From contig JABAKD010000016.1 in assembly GCA_012845835.1 (NCBI GenBank), forward strand, positions 23,296,573 through 23,360,572: a stretch of 64,000 nucleotides of DNA, read 5' to 3'. This document shows, piece after piece, positions 11,512 to 22,590 of the stretch. This DNA comes from Undaria pinnatifida (taxonomy: Eukaryota; Sar; Phaeophyceae; Laminariales; Alariaceae). The notes under the pieces were generated by a model, which worked only from the letters and a program-made list of their open reading frames with translations, was not told where the DNA came from and made no database searches. Position numbers and translations under genes: made by a program. The stretch's first letter is position 1. Each line of letters begins with the position of its first letter.

Positions 11512-11584
11512 GACTACGTGGGCCAGTGGGTAATGCTGTATAACCAACAAAAGATATGTCGTGGGTTCGAGTCCCACCGACTTC
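11512..11584 (+). ncRNA. tRNA-like Pol III promoter block in the right inverted end
   Basis: A-box-like GGGCCAGTGGGTAATGC at 11,520-11,536 and B box GGGTTCGAGTCCC at 11,563-11,575 inside a perfect T-stem. A truncated T-arm copy precedes it at 11,495-11,509. It mirrors 8,488-8,560. Confidence 0.55.
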
Positions 11585-11792
11585 ATATTTCCGCTTTTTC
11601 CGGGAAAATCAAAAACGAAATAACGTATTTTCGAGCGTGCGCGTTGAAGACGTAAATGGTTATGATAGTTTGCCCGTGAGTACTACGATAGTTCGTGGTG
11701 AGGGGAAGGAGCCGCGGAGATCCCTGTTGCGAAGTCGGTGAGATTCAATTGGCGGACTCCCAAGCATTCCTTGTTGGGTTTTTTTAACCACC

Positions 11793-11834
11793 TACTGGCC
11801 CACATAGTCACGTGACTTCGTGGGCCAATGGGTA
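11793..11834. repeat. Second A-box palindrome at the right end
   Basis: TACTGGCCCACATAGTCAC faces GTGACTTCGTGGGCCAATGGG. This is an imperfect palindrome related to the one at 8,530-8,594, only 17 bases from the insertion edge. Confidence 0.65.
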
Positions 11835-11851
11835 GTGCTATGTAACCGTTA

Positions 11852-11855
11852 TGTC
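11852..11855. repeat. Target-site duplication TGTC (right)
   Basis: Partner of 8,281-8,284. The sequence continues as CCACCATCC, the Copia codons for V-M-W on the minus strand. Confidence 0.7.
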
Positions 11856-12960
11856 CACCATCCATGTTATTACCAGACCGCAGAAGTGCGCCATCAGCGG
11901 TTTGGTACCGGCTGCTATTGATGCATCAAAGACCCCGAGAGGCCAATGGTGGCTCGGCTTGGTCATCCCAGAATCAGCAGACGCAGGTGCCGCTGGTCTG
12001 GCGGATGACTTCGCATAAGTAGCAGCAGGCGCGTCCGCTGCTGGCGCAGCTGCGTCGGCCAGGGAAGCACCCATAGCGCTAAACGAGAACCCAAATGTTG
12101 GTGGCTCGGGCTGAGGCGCCTGTGCCAGGTCAGTGCTCCCTATGTTTGTGCCCGGTTGGTCTTGCGGCATATGAAGCACCAGGTTCGACGGCGCCTGCTG
12201 AAGTTCCCTGTTCCTGTGGCATTCGACGTTGCTGTGGGAGTTGATCTTGTGAAGCGCGCACACCACTTGAGCGAAGAGTCGCTTCCTCAGTCTTTCTCAC
12301 CCTTTTTCCCCTGTTTGGGGCGACCCTTCTTCACCAGCTCAGGGCAGTCGCGCTTGAAGTGGTGGTAGGACTTGTAATGGTGGCATTGATCAGTGCTAGA
12401 CACAGTCACCACCGTTCATGCTGCCCCCCCATCTCCCGAGAACCCGATTATTTTGACCCTGTGAGCTTTAACTGTAATGTATGCTAACTTGATGGTCGCG
12501 AAGTATAGCGCCGAGTAAAGGCGTCTGTTCGCTGTTCTCCACGCATCGGCTGCAGCTATGATGACCTCGGTGTCGGCGGTGTAATGTACCTCGAGCACGG
12601 TTAGTAGCTCCGTCGCGTAAAGACGAGTTGCTTGGTAAACCTTTTCACTCCACTCGTGGCAATTGGCCTGTCTATCGCAGTTTCTACTAGCCTCCAATGC
12701 TCGGTTGAACCAAGAGGAAGACAATTCCACCATCTCTACCATCGAGGATGCTACACCGGTTGTGTATAGACTTGATTAGATTGTACCTCGGACGCTCACA
12801 ACCTATGTCTGTCGGATACACTTCCAGTCTCCGCCCGAACTCCTGTGCTCCACAAAGGCACGAAAAGACCTACCACAGGTGGGTAAGCTGCAGTGCTGTG
12901 GTGTCGGGGTCGCAAGCTCCGGCCACGTCCTGAAGGAACACGTGTCAGATGTACTGCTCA
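11856..12960 (-). pseudogene. gag: Copia 1 gag remnant with mutated zinc knuckle
   Basis: The minus strand carries, from about 12,395, the zinc-knuckle remnant CHHYKSYHHFKRDC, where the second Cys of the CCHC pattern has become Tyr. A lysine-rich stretch (KKGRPKQGKKGEK), a stop, then WCALHKINSHSNVEC follow, the last a second Cys/His motif common in Copia gags. Upstream, 12,742-12,416 gives a helical-looking frame (WFNRALEASRN) and 12,940-12,750 a further stretch in another frame. The capsid part is too short, so gag is truncated as well as frameshifted. The 3' end runs to W-M-V-D, where the 3.57-kb element cut in. Confidence 0.75.
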
Positions 12961-14215
12961 GACATGCTACACATCTTTCGGTGCAGACGTTTGGCTGCAG
13001 ATAAAAGCTAACAGGCCGAGTCAGATCCTTCGCGTTCACACGCACTCAGGCCAGCACGCAAAAGGTATCTAGGATAGACTCAATCTCGCGTGAACGACGC
13101 ACGCGCAGGTGAGTAAAAGTGCATCTATTCACGTGTATGCATGTGCTGGCGTACTGCCACGCCCAGCCTACGTAAGCAGATCTTCAACCTACACACGCTA
13201 CCGAGACGGCACTCAGCACGTGGAGATATGTTGGACATATTGGAATATGGGCTCTGCAGTCCATTAGTATCTCATTGAATCTTGGTCACTATCTTGAGTA
13301 AAACTGAGCATCATAGTTCCACATGGGGATAAATTCAATATGCGGCGAACTAGAAGTTTGTTGTTTCTAGCCGACATACTGTATCGGAATCAGCACACCT
13401 GTATCGGGAAGTTTATCGTAGTACATGGCAATTAATTAGCGTACCACCATACGTATCAGAAGAACGTTACAGAAAACGTCACGTATACCGTTGCAAGGGC
13501 GTCTACATAATACGTTGCAGGAAACAAGACGGACTACCGTAGAGTACACCAGCCCGTAGCTCGGGCATAGTCCCGAGATCAGGTGAAGGCACCCCCCACC
13601 TCGACCACCACTTCCTTCTTCTTCCTCCTTCTTTCGTCTTTCTTCTCCTTCCCTCTCCTTCCTGCTTCCTTCTTCTTCCTCCTCCTTTCACTTCTTCTCT
13701 TCTTCTCTTCCTTCCTTGTTTTGGCCACATAAGCGCCACTTCCAAACCATTTTCTTTTTTATGCCTCACAAGTGATCTTAACAGATACTTCGGTGCCACC
13801 TCTGCAGCTCTTGCCACAGCGTCAGAGCCGCGGTACACATAATTCCTTCAGGACATACTTCACCCCGCGAAGAAATTCGCGCAGGTCATCTGGGAGTTAG
13901 TTGCGCACAACTAAGTACCAAATGTTGCACAACCCAGTTCGCCGACCGAAAACAACGACTAGACGTTCCAGCTCCCGAATGCTTTGCACAAGCAGCATCT
14001 TACCGAATGTGCAGCCGTCAACCCAGGTGATCAGTCCGGGCCCAGTAGCAGACGGGTTGACTCAGTGCGACCACCAGCAGAAGCTCACTCCAGCAGAACG
14101 CTGCCTGCGTGTAGAAACGTGTGTGTGCGCGCACGTCAACAAGCGGTCGGCGACAGAAAGTCACCATCCCCAACCGAAGCTGTCCACTCGCCACGCTCGA
14201 GGTCATAGCCTATCA
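12961..14215 (-). other. Copia 1 leader region with a CT-rich tract
   Basis: This lies between gag and the 5' LTR. It holds a pyrimidine-rich TTC/CCT tract at 13,600-13,740 and no recognisable protein. The sequence next to the LTR, TGATAGGCTATGACC on the minus strand, would be the primer-binding area, but I cannot match it to a tRNA. Confidence 0.5.
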
Positions 14216-14606
14216 TGTATATTTTGGTGGGTACCCTTGACACTGCGACGAGACATTGTGTACTCGACGATAATCGATATGGCGACATTGAGAGCGGGAA
14301 CTGAGAAGTAGAAGATACTTCGGTGCAGTGGAGACGATGACATGGTGTTACAGACACGGCGCTTAATTGGCCAGCACACACAGAAATATAACAAAGAGGA
14401 TGCAAGAGTCCAGACGATGGCAGCTTCCCAGAAACGCTAGGACAGCTAAGATACCATTACGATCCAGAGAGGTCAGCAAAGAGTGAGGTAGCAGGTTCAG
14501 TAATTCCTCCCTAATACGTTACATTCCAACCGACACATAAGATCTATGATACGCACGAGAGCGACGCTATGACTAGTACAGGACATGTACCAACATTTCC
14601 ATGTTA
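14216..14606 (-). repeat. Copia 1 5' LTR
   Basis: Aligns with 3,936-4,364, including AGAAGATACTTCGGTGCAGTG, GATCCAGAGAGGTCAGCAAAG and ACGTTACATTCCAACCGAC. The minus-strand start is mutated (TAACATGGAAATGTTGG against TGTTGTGGAAATGTTGG). Confidence 0.85.
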
Positions 14607-15819
14607 GAAATTGATTTAACGCGCCATCTCCTGATCGCAGAACGAGGTGGTATACTCTAGAGTGGGGATGATAAAAGGGCCCCGGTGTGATATTTTCTTG
14701 ACCACAGTGTACTGCATGAATGGGGTTATCGAGTGTTACGTATAATGAAGGGGTGGTTTTTGTGTGTTGTGTTATCCAATTTGTGTCAAGTGTTTTTTGC
14801 CACTCTTCGTTCAAAGAGGGTAGGGCCAGGGGAACCCCCCGGGGCTAGCGAGCACGCAACCCCCTTCCAGCACCCGCACAAGTCACCTACCACCACGGTC
14901 AAGATACCCCGGCCCCCCATCCGGCAAACAAACCTCATTACGTTCACCGGCCGTCAATGTAATTTGCATTCAGATCGAAGGTGGGCTTAGCCCAGGTGAT
15001 TTTATATTAGAGAGTTTCGGGAAACAAAATGGAAAACAAAGTGAAAATGCTCAAGGGCGGTTGCTCATGGTTGGGGCGTGCTTGCAGGATTTTTAATTTG
15101 CATGTATGAAATTAAAGAAATGCTCAGGGGCTCTTTGCCAAGCTCTACAATAATCTACAGAGAGCTCATCACGTAGTATCTGCGCTTGACATGCAACGAG
15201 CTTCGAGCTTCTTGCCGGTCTACCACACACGGGGCTCCACCACCTTTCGCCGCGACCTGCTCCCTCCGCCTCTCTATCCCAATTTTAAAATGGCCAGGTG
15301 TCGTCGCTGTCCTTCTTGCCGTCACCCAGCTCAAGGTTGCGTTGCTTGCTTACCTGATAGCGTTGCGTTGCGTTGGGTACTCAACAACAGCATCCACTTC
15401 CCCTCCTGTCATCATGTAGCCTGGTAGATTAAACATGCTGTGTTGCTTTCGCCGCCACAGCAGTATCACCAACCGACGACCGGTTGGAAGAGCTGACAGG
15501 CTCTGATACTCTACGCTTTGGCAGCGAGTGGGCGTCCACCCCGCCAACCTTCCTCGCTGTGACCCAGCTTGAGAGGCTTCTTGTCATACCTGTTTCTCTC
15601 CTACTCGTTCGAGGCCTAAAAATGATCTGCCTGCTGAGATCTATCGTGGGACACTGTTACTCATTTCGTCCCCACAGCGTCACGAAATCACTCCTAGTTC
15701 GAGCAGATGGCGGGCCCTGCCATGCTACGCATTAGGCGAGTCAGCGTTCGTTTTTATAGTGGTGAAGGCAACCTAATGCCGTGTGTGCTCTATTCCCTAA
15801 CCATAACCGATCATAGTCT
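14607..15819. other. No recognised gene
   Basis: Mixed sequence. ACCCAGCT occurs in two similar contexts (about 15,326 and 15,564), suggesting a faint internal duplication. I see no domain in any frame. Confidence 0.4.
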
Positions 15820-15937
15820 GTTGCTCAGGGTTGGGAGCTATATGTGAAGCCTTCCCCCTGACCAAGCAGGTTGCCCAGGTCTTGTTTTAGCAGTCAACAT
15901 ATTTTACGCGGGTAAACTTCGACAAACCCGGAGCAAC
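15820..15937. mobile_element. 118-bp inverted-repeat element, copy 1
   Basis: Begins GTTGCTCAGGGTTG and ends AACCCGGAGCAAC, its near-inverse. A second copy with the same ends and related interior (AAGCAGGTTGC, ATTT-ACGCGG) is at 52,629-52,739. It is too short to code and is a miniature foldback element. Confidence 0.6.
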
Positions 15938-16604
15938 GCTACCCTTGACCATTTTATTTCTCTTCACTTTTTCTTCTTCCGAAACTCACTATTATGAGAG
16001 GTTGGACCACTCGGAGGAGCATGCGGTGGGGGCGAACGCTGAGACACTGTCATGTCTACGAAATGAGGTATGGGGCATGTATACGATGATAATGTAGACC
16101 ATGTCTTTGCGTCGGTCGAACGCCTGGTAATGTCATGCAATGCATTTCTCGTACTGAGGCACCCGCACATGATCGTCAAAGCCACAAGCCGTAGGTTTAC
16201 TCGCGGGAAATTGTAGAAGTTTTCTATCTGTGCAGTCTTGCCGACGCGAGCGCCGACAATATACTAGAGATCAAAGGACGGATCCGAATACCACGGGCAT
16301 GCTTCGAACGGATGAAGCGGTAGCTGTATGATGTGAATACCGCGTCGTTCACGCCGAAGATGCGCATGCGTAACGCCGAGCAAGGCAATAACGACGCTGC
16401 TATACGAATGTGTGGCGTGGACGCCGGGTCTGGAGCGCTTGGCTGGGCCCAGAATGGCTCACCACGAGCGGCGTGATAAGTGTGTTCTCGTTTTCCGCGT
16501 TATCCGTCAGCGCACCCCTGGTATCCTGTGGACACCCGAAGGTGCCAATGGTTGCTTCCACGGGCGACCGCGGCACCCGGACTTCGCTCGCATGGAAACT
16601 CGCG
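15938..16604. other. No recognised gene
   Basis: I see no conserved frame. The part from 16,410 is GC-rich and carries scattered CCACGG/CCCGCG-like words. Confidence 0.4.
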
Positions 16605-16650
16605 GGTGCCTTTGTGGGGTGCCTTTGTGGGGTGCCTTTGTGGGGTACCT
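16605..16650 (+). repeat. 13-bp tandem repeat, three units
   Basis: GGTGCCTTTGTGG is repeated three times in a row (16,605, 16,618, 16,631) and followed by a partial unit. Confidence 0.85.
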
Positions 16651-18342
16651 AATACACTTCATGATAACAACTATTGATATTGGCGCCACGTTATGGGGTT
16701 GCATGGAGCGCTTTCACCCTAACCTGACCCCATCCTAGCCCTACGACGTTTGGGGTGACCGAGCGAGCGCCCGAGGGAATGCCCACGAGAACCAACACGG
16801 GATGCCACGGGAGATCCCGCCGGCAACAGTAAGTGATTTCGCGAGATGCCGAGTTACATCGTGGGATGCGATGTGGACACCCACGGCCTCCCGCAGGTGC
16901 ACCCACGGATGTCTGTGGCAAATCCCGCGAGCGCCCACGCAAAAGCCAGAGACTGTGACATATTGACAATGAGCTTCTCCTACGGATCATTGTCTTCCAT
17001 GACCGAGGACCAACCGACCCTATCACACCAAGCATGTCATGTAGACCATGTTATGCCGTACGTCACGGTGATCAAGAAAGCGTGAGGTAAGAGCGTTGAG
17101 ACAACCATTAGTAAATAGCCTCCACTACATGCAGAGGGCGTACAGGGGGAGTACAGCAGACGAATACTCAGCGTCTAACCCGCCCGGTATTATCCGGGGC
17201 GATGACTCGTCTGGAGAATCCGGGACCAGGTCCACTAATACCGAATGGCGTCCAGGTTGCAGCGAACGGCTTCGGGGTGCTTTGGCCACGGAGGATTTCT
17301 TGTCGGGGTTCCCTTTGGTTAACTGCTGTGTGCGGCGTGGGTCTTGCATTCTCCGGGTTGTTTTCTTTTTTTACTTCCCGTGCCCGGTACGTCGTCGTTT
17401 CGTTCGCTGTCCTCGGTGCATTTGCGATAATTTTAGTTTTTTCTTTTTCACATTAAAAACCCAGCCTGAGTGCTGCCCCCGGCGCCGATTGGGTGGTGCT
17501 ATCTGCTTTGTTGCCGACTATCTTGTTTTTAGAGTACGTTGAAGTTGTTGCCGTTGCCTATCGTGTTCAACTCAACTTAATGTTGGGATTTTCTGGGCAC
17601 TTCTTCCCTCCCCTCCTTGGCCTTCTCTTTTTTCTTCTTCTTTCTTCTGTCGTGTTGATTTCTCATAATAATTCGCATTGTTCTTGGCTGCTGTCCCCTG
17701 CAAGTTGTCTGGTGTACCGTGGCTTGTACCTGTTCCTCTTTCGTATTGGGTGCGTTTGGTATTGCTTGGACGAACCGCCCTTGCTGCCGGGGCGACGGTT
17801 ATCCCCGCCTCGTGGTCTGTGACCAGAGAGCTAGCTCTCTCTATGCTGAGGGACCGGTATCTCGGCACGGACACTGCGGCTGCTGGACTTCAACAGATAG
17901 AAATAACCCAGAACGAATCGTAATGTAAAGGACACACAACGCACATGTTGTGACGCAGAATTTGGAATAGTATAACGTATATCTCTACATTTGATCATAC
18001 TCGTGTACAGTGGGGGTTCGGTGGATGGCCAAACGACGATGTCCGTGTTCGTTGTTCGGTTGACCTGAACATCAAATGATGGTTTCATGATTTAGAGGGT
18101 ATAGCGTCGACGTCAGAGGCATCCTTATGAAAAGATCTTTCGTGGTTTGGGACGAGAGGCTCTTTACGAGCTGCTCGACGAGCCCTCGCTCTGCTCTCTC
18201 ACTCTTTACTCTGTGGTTCGATGCGACGAATGTATATGCTATCACCTAACCGTGGGGCGGTCAGTCCATCCGACATTGGCACTTGAGACAGTGCCGTCTA
18301 CAACATCTTGGGTTCAATACGTCTGGTGCCAAAAAAGCAAGG
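16651..18342. other. Non-coding or unrecognised stretch before Copia 2
   Basis: Contains GC-rich words such as GGGATGCCACGGGAGATCCC near 16,800 and pyrimidine tracts at 17,350-17,650. CTCGGCACGGACACTG near 17,865 recurs in variant form near 29,335 and 57,235. The Copia 2 5' LTR should lie here, but I cannot identify it because no intact 3' LTR exists for comparison. Confidence 0.35.
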
Positions 18343-19800
18343 ATGTCCAACGTGGGTCCGGTTGGCGAGGCGCCCAACCCCGCGATTCCAGCGCTGAGAC
18401 GTGAAGTTCAGAAAATGATCGGCGCTAGCGATGGCATGTGATACATGCCATGAGGATCCATCATGGTCAACTTCAAGGGGGACGTCGACCAAGTACAGTC
18501 CAGTGGGGCCGATGACGGCTCTGCTGTACTGAATCCTGGCAATGCTGTGTTGCTGGGGAGCACAGCCACAGAATGTCTGTTCCTACTGCTGTTGTGTACG
18601 CTCAACCTACTGCGGGAGAGCCCACAATATGATAAACAGCAGCAGCAAGAGACACGATGTTCCGTGACGGTGCGTTACGAAATGTCGGAGAGATGGAACG
18701 CAGAGGAGTTGCTGTCCCTATCGAGGTTGGCCCAGCGACGACCAAATCACACCAACTCGGAGGAGCTGGAGACCAGCCGAATGGGGCTGGAGAGAGGGGT
18801 ATATACCCCAGCGGTGACCTTGGTGTTATTGGTAGTGTGATGACGTCGGGTATAGTGGGCTTCAAGCACCCTTCCGGACCGCCGTTCGGTGGGAAAAAAA
18901 AGGAAGGTACTCCCGGGACGAAAGATGGTAAACCTCACTCTAAACGATGGGCTATTTCGGTGTCTTTGTTTCGTACGCTGCGCAGTACATCTCTCTAGGG
19001 GAGCTAGACACCGGTAACCAGTTACTGGATGATAGCGGGGTTAGCCCCGAGCTTTTTCACAAGCGAACGTTTGCATTGATTTTCCTGCCCACGGCTGATA
19101 ACGTCAAAAGCGATAAGATCATACTTGCACAGGTATGTCTCGCTGTCAATGATGCGAGCTACGGCCACGTCGGGCATTTTGCGACAGCTAGACAACTTAA
19201 GGATAGCGCAGGGGGTCAATCCTCCTCTGGAGATGACAAGGATAGATGGTCTTACCGCAGAGATACGTCCAGTTGGTATGACACCTGACTATATCACATG
19301 CTGCACACCGTATTCATTGATGGTTTTCCACCCGAGGACGAAGTGGAGGTCATCACTCTGGACCTCGCGATGGAATCGGCCTCGATGACATCATGAACGC
19401 TGTGCGAGAGGGGCACTAGCAACTGCCTGTCAACAAGAATAAGGGGTCGGATGCGGGCCTGGTGAGTGGGTCGAACGGACCGTGCCACGTACGCTGGCGA
19501 TGGTGCCGGCGGCGACCACAGCGCAGGCAGATCCTGTGGCAGAGAAACCCACGGTCGGGGCAGTAAGAAAAAGTCACCAACGAAGACGGTAGTGGCCCCG
19601 CCGGTGGTAGAAGCACCACCGAGGACGGTGGTTGTTTTGGTGCGACTGCCTGTGGTGGAGACATCAGCGCCAAAGCCGCCGAAAGAAAAGCCCACACGGG
19701 GGTGTTTCAAGTTTGGATAGGAGGGCCATCAGGTCTACCATTGCACGATAAAGCTATGCAGTCGCTGCCACAGGTGGGGGCAGAACGCTGCTCTCTGGCC
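18343..19800 (+). pseudogene. gag: Copia 2 gag remnant
   Basis: The likely start is MSNVGPVGEAPNPAIPALRR at 18,343, followed by stops near 18,450. Later frames give GHFATARQLKDS near 19,170 and DGFPPEDEVEVITLDLAM near 19,318, resembling the end of a Copia capsid domain. The zinc knuckle at about 19,709-19,750 reads CFKFG-stop-EGHQVYHC: the second Cys is Phe and a stop falls inside the motif. The protein would have packaged element RNA. It is plainly non-functional. Confidence 0.65.
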
Positions 19801-20830
19801 CGACTGATTCTACGATAGCCCCTCCCGAAACCAGCGATTGTCTTTAACGAAGTTTTTGTGGTTTGTCGACACACGGAAGGATTCACTTAAAAACAAAGTA
19901 TCCATATATTTTATTTTGTGCAAAGGCCTATCGATCAATGATATCAGGGTGTCGAGCGACACCGTGTTTTAAGGAGGTACGACTGGGAGATGGTTTTGAA
20001 ACTGGCAATTTCGTTAAAGAAAAGTTTGGGGGGCTACCGCCGAACGACTCCCGCACAGCAAGGAAAAGACTTTATCGCGGTAGCGCACCAGGTTGGAGTA
20101 AGGCTCGACGTCGTTCCCGAAGACGGTGATGGTGATGCGCTTCAGGTCTCGGCGTCAATGGCAACTGAAACCGGCCGGTGCGATGATGCAATAAGCGTAA
20201 TGGAGGTTGGGGAGTTGGTCTGACCGGTAGGCGACGAGAGTTTGACATGCCAAGTGGGGGGTGTACTCACGTGACGTCTTCAGCTGACAGATGGAATAGA
20301 ACAGAGAGCGTAGTTGGAAAATGAATATCGCCGCCAGCGCAACTCGTTTTATCGAAGGATGCCTTGCACTCCAACAGTTCGCCCTCGAGGACGATCCCAT
20401 GCTGCTCCGCGGACTTTCATTGGAGTAGAACCTCGTGATCGTGTCCAGCAAGGCAGGTGGAAGTCGCTGATGTTAATCGTAGACTTCTTGGGCAGTTCCC
20501 CTTGGGCGAGTACAGCACAGGTATGCTCCCCACTTCTGCTGTCGATGTTGTAACCGTAAAGGCCGAACAGGGTCCCACTCAACAGGAATACGACCGAGCG
20601 CTCTCACTTGAGTGTAACGACAACACTGGTGGGGCGCCCATCGAAACCGGGTCCGTTCTCGATAAGCTTCACAGCTTAAACTGGTGGTAACGCAAAGATC
20701 GGGTAATTTCGCAACGTCTGCCAGCAACACGTCCACCAAATCGTTTCCGGCATGAACAATAAAGCTCAAAGCACCCTATCGGGGTGCTCCATGGCTAAGG
20801 GCTTCCGCAAAGTTATTAAGCCGTCCACCA
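19801..20830 (+). pseudogene. Presumed Copia 2 protease and pre-integrase region, unrecognisable
   Basis: By position this should hold the protease and the integrase zinc finger. I could not identify an active-site Asp triplet or an HHCC finger. WLVDTRKDS-like codons near 19,860 may be a protease remnant. ORFs of up to 88 codons here show no motif. Confidence 0.35.
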
Positions 20831-21850
20831 GCAGAAAAAAAAAACAGGAGGTTTTCGGTGGATTTGGCAGGGCCGAATATGGTAGAGTCTATCGGCACGT
20901 GAACCGATACACACTAAACGGCTACCGTAGGGGGGACGTCTTTTCGCAGTGGCTCGCGGTCACTTGCGTGATTGACCCCCCGGTTCCTCCGTGGTCTTCA
21001 GCTTGCAAGCTGCGTGAATTTCGTTACATGAACCTACAACGGAAAGTTGAGCTACGCCGCGCCAAAGCACCATCTAGAGTCTTGTTGTCCTTGAGGTGCA
21101 CAGTCACTGGTGCGAGTGGCTCAATCCCGGCATTGAATATGTGTGTATGATACTACAACGATAGAGTGTGATAGAGTATGACAGTGCTCCCAATACCGTA
21201 TCCTTGGTGTCCACTCAACACCGATAATGGCTGCTCCACGCTTTTTCGTCGGAATTGTTGTTGTACTTTGTCCGACACAAATCGGACGCCCCAGAACAGT
21301 TCGAGCAGTTCCTTGTGAATACCCCTGCCAGGGTGGTAATGGCTCGATGAGATGATGGTGGCGATTTCCGCCGGGGAAAATTGGGAGGCTTGTGTGCATG
21401 GAGGGATGTCTAGTAGGAGTTCACGACGATGGGGAGTCCTCAATTCAATGGGGTAGCGCAGCGCGTGTAATAGGTTTGATCAAGATGGCCGCAATAACCG
21501 GCCCAATCCAGGCGTCTGAGCTCTTTCCCGCCGTGCAATTTCTGGCCGCTGACTCATTGTGGGTTGAATCGTCCCCCTGGGCGTGCGATTCTGTGAATCG
21601 CACAGCGACCACGGCAAATCTAAGTAGCAAGCCGCCGTATGAGATGTGGCGTGGTTGCCGCCCCTGGCAGTGTTTCTACCGCTCCTCTAGCCTGGCTACT
21701 GCAGCTACTGCAAAGTGAAGATAAACCTACGTCACAGGCAATTGCACAACAGTGTTGTTAGCTTGTGGCTCTAGTCCCAACCACCCTGGAGACTCTGTAC
21801 GAGTGCTGACTAGGCACCGTAATTTCATATTCACACGAACTGTCACCCTG
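20831..21850 (+). pseudogene. pol: Copia 2 integrase remnant
   Basis: FTTMGSPQFNGVAQR at about 21,419-21,465 matches the Glu region of the Copia integrase core, with Gln for Glu in the VAER consensus. It is followed by a frame with IKMAAITGPIQASELFPA, then NRTATTANLSSKPPYEMWRG at about 21,597, and NHPGDSVRVLTRHRNF at about 21,780 from the C-terminal region. Earlier frames near 20,850 are weaker. There are several frameshifts, and replacement of the catalytic Glu would abolish strand transfer. Confidence 0.75.
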
Positions 21851-22590
21851 AAAACGTGTATTGCCTGCACCACCTGTAGCTGCACAGACGAACGACTCCT
21901 TGCCTGCGGAAGGTGGTTCAACGTGGGCAGCGAGAGCACGTCGGATCAAAGTGTGGGAGGGGGGGAGTGGATGATCTCATAAATTACCTGACTTGTCTAG
22001 ACGACCTCGACGTGGCGTAGGATTGTGATGTAGACGCGTTCTTGCAGGAACGCCAGCTACAAGCGTCTGTCGCGGGCGGGGTCGGTGACGGGACAGCCGA
22101 GACGACAGATTACTTTAAAGGGGGCCGTGTTGGGAGGGCCGATAGCGATTCCAGCTTAGCATCGACTATCGACCAAGAGAGCGGTGTGGATCCAACCGCG
22201 GTGCTGTGGAGCAAGGCGGCGCACGAGCTTAGCTCGACCACTGCGACCCCCAAGACGACAAACCACACATAATCAGATCCGAGGTCAGCGCAAACGTCGC
22301 TTAGAGGGTGACCTAACTGTTCGAGACCAGTATAAGATGGACTCTGAGGTCCTCTACGCGCTGGGCTTGCTCCAGATGTCAATTAGTAGGCGACGATTCG
22401 ATGTCCACTCTGGACCGCGGAGAGCGAAACGGCATTTACGACTGGAGTACCCAATGTAAACGAAGAAAAGTCGAGCGTATGCGTGTGCATTTCGATTGGA
22501 CCTGTGCTACGATAAAGGTGCACCACAAGGTGCAACAGCTTTTTCCTCAGGACCCTTCGCCTGAGGAGCTGTCGAGTTTCTTCACCGTTT
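21851..22590 (+). pseudogene. Copia 2 integrase-RT linker region
   Basis: Low-conservation acidic and serine-rich frames, for example 22,042-22,272, lie between the integrase end and the RT start. This fits the variable linker of a Copia polyprotein. No motif is seen. Confidence 0.4.

Larger units (their letters stand above)
8285..11851. mobile_element. 3.57-kb element inserted in the Copia 1 protease
   Basis: Flanks repeat TGTC at 8,281-8,284 and 11,852-11,855. Removing the insert and one TGTC rejoins the Copia frame through W-M-V-D-S-G-A-T. About 8,300-8,600 and 11,500-11,785 are inverted copies of each other (shared blocks include TCACCGA-TTCG-AAC, CCGGAAAAAGCGGAAAT and GTCGGTGGGACTCGAACCCAC), so it has long imperfect inverted ends. 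The right end carries an extra ~65-bp palindrome. No transposase is visible, so it is non-autonomous or was assembled by nested insertions. Its centre matches the composite C-run repeat of 24.8-34.4 kb. Confidence 0.8.
3936..14606 (-). mobile_element. Ty1/Copia LTR retrotransposon 1, decayed, with nested insertion
   Basis: On the minus strand the order is 5' LTR (14,606-14,216), leader, gag with zinc knuckle, protease, integrase, reverse transcriptase, RNase H, polypurine tract, 3' LTR (4,364-3,936). Integrase before RT identifies the Copia superfamily. Without the 3.57-kb insertion at 8,285-11,851 it would be about 7.1 kb. The two LTRs are alignable over most of their length but clearly diverged, and the coding region is broken by many frameshifts, so this is an old, inactive copy. 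No convincing 5-bp target duplication was seen outside the LTRs. Confidence 0.9.

Noticed and set aside
8488..11584. Functional tRNA genes in the inverted ends
   Set aside because: The B-box arm is perfect but the acceptor stems do not pair and the anticodon arm is not tRNA-like.
13503..13838. Lys/Arg/Glu-rich minus-strand ORF
   Set aside because: It comes from the CT-rich tract in the Copia 1 leader and has no other support.
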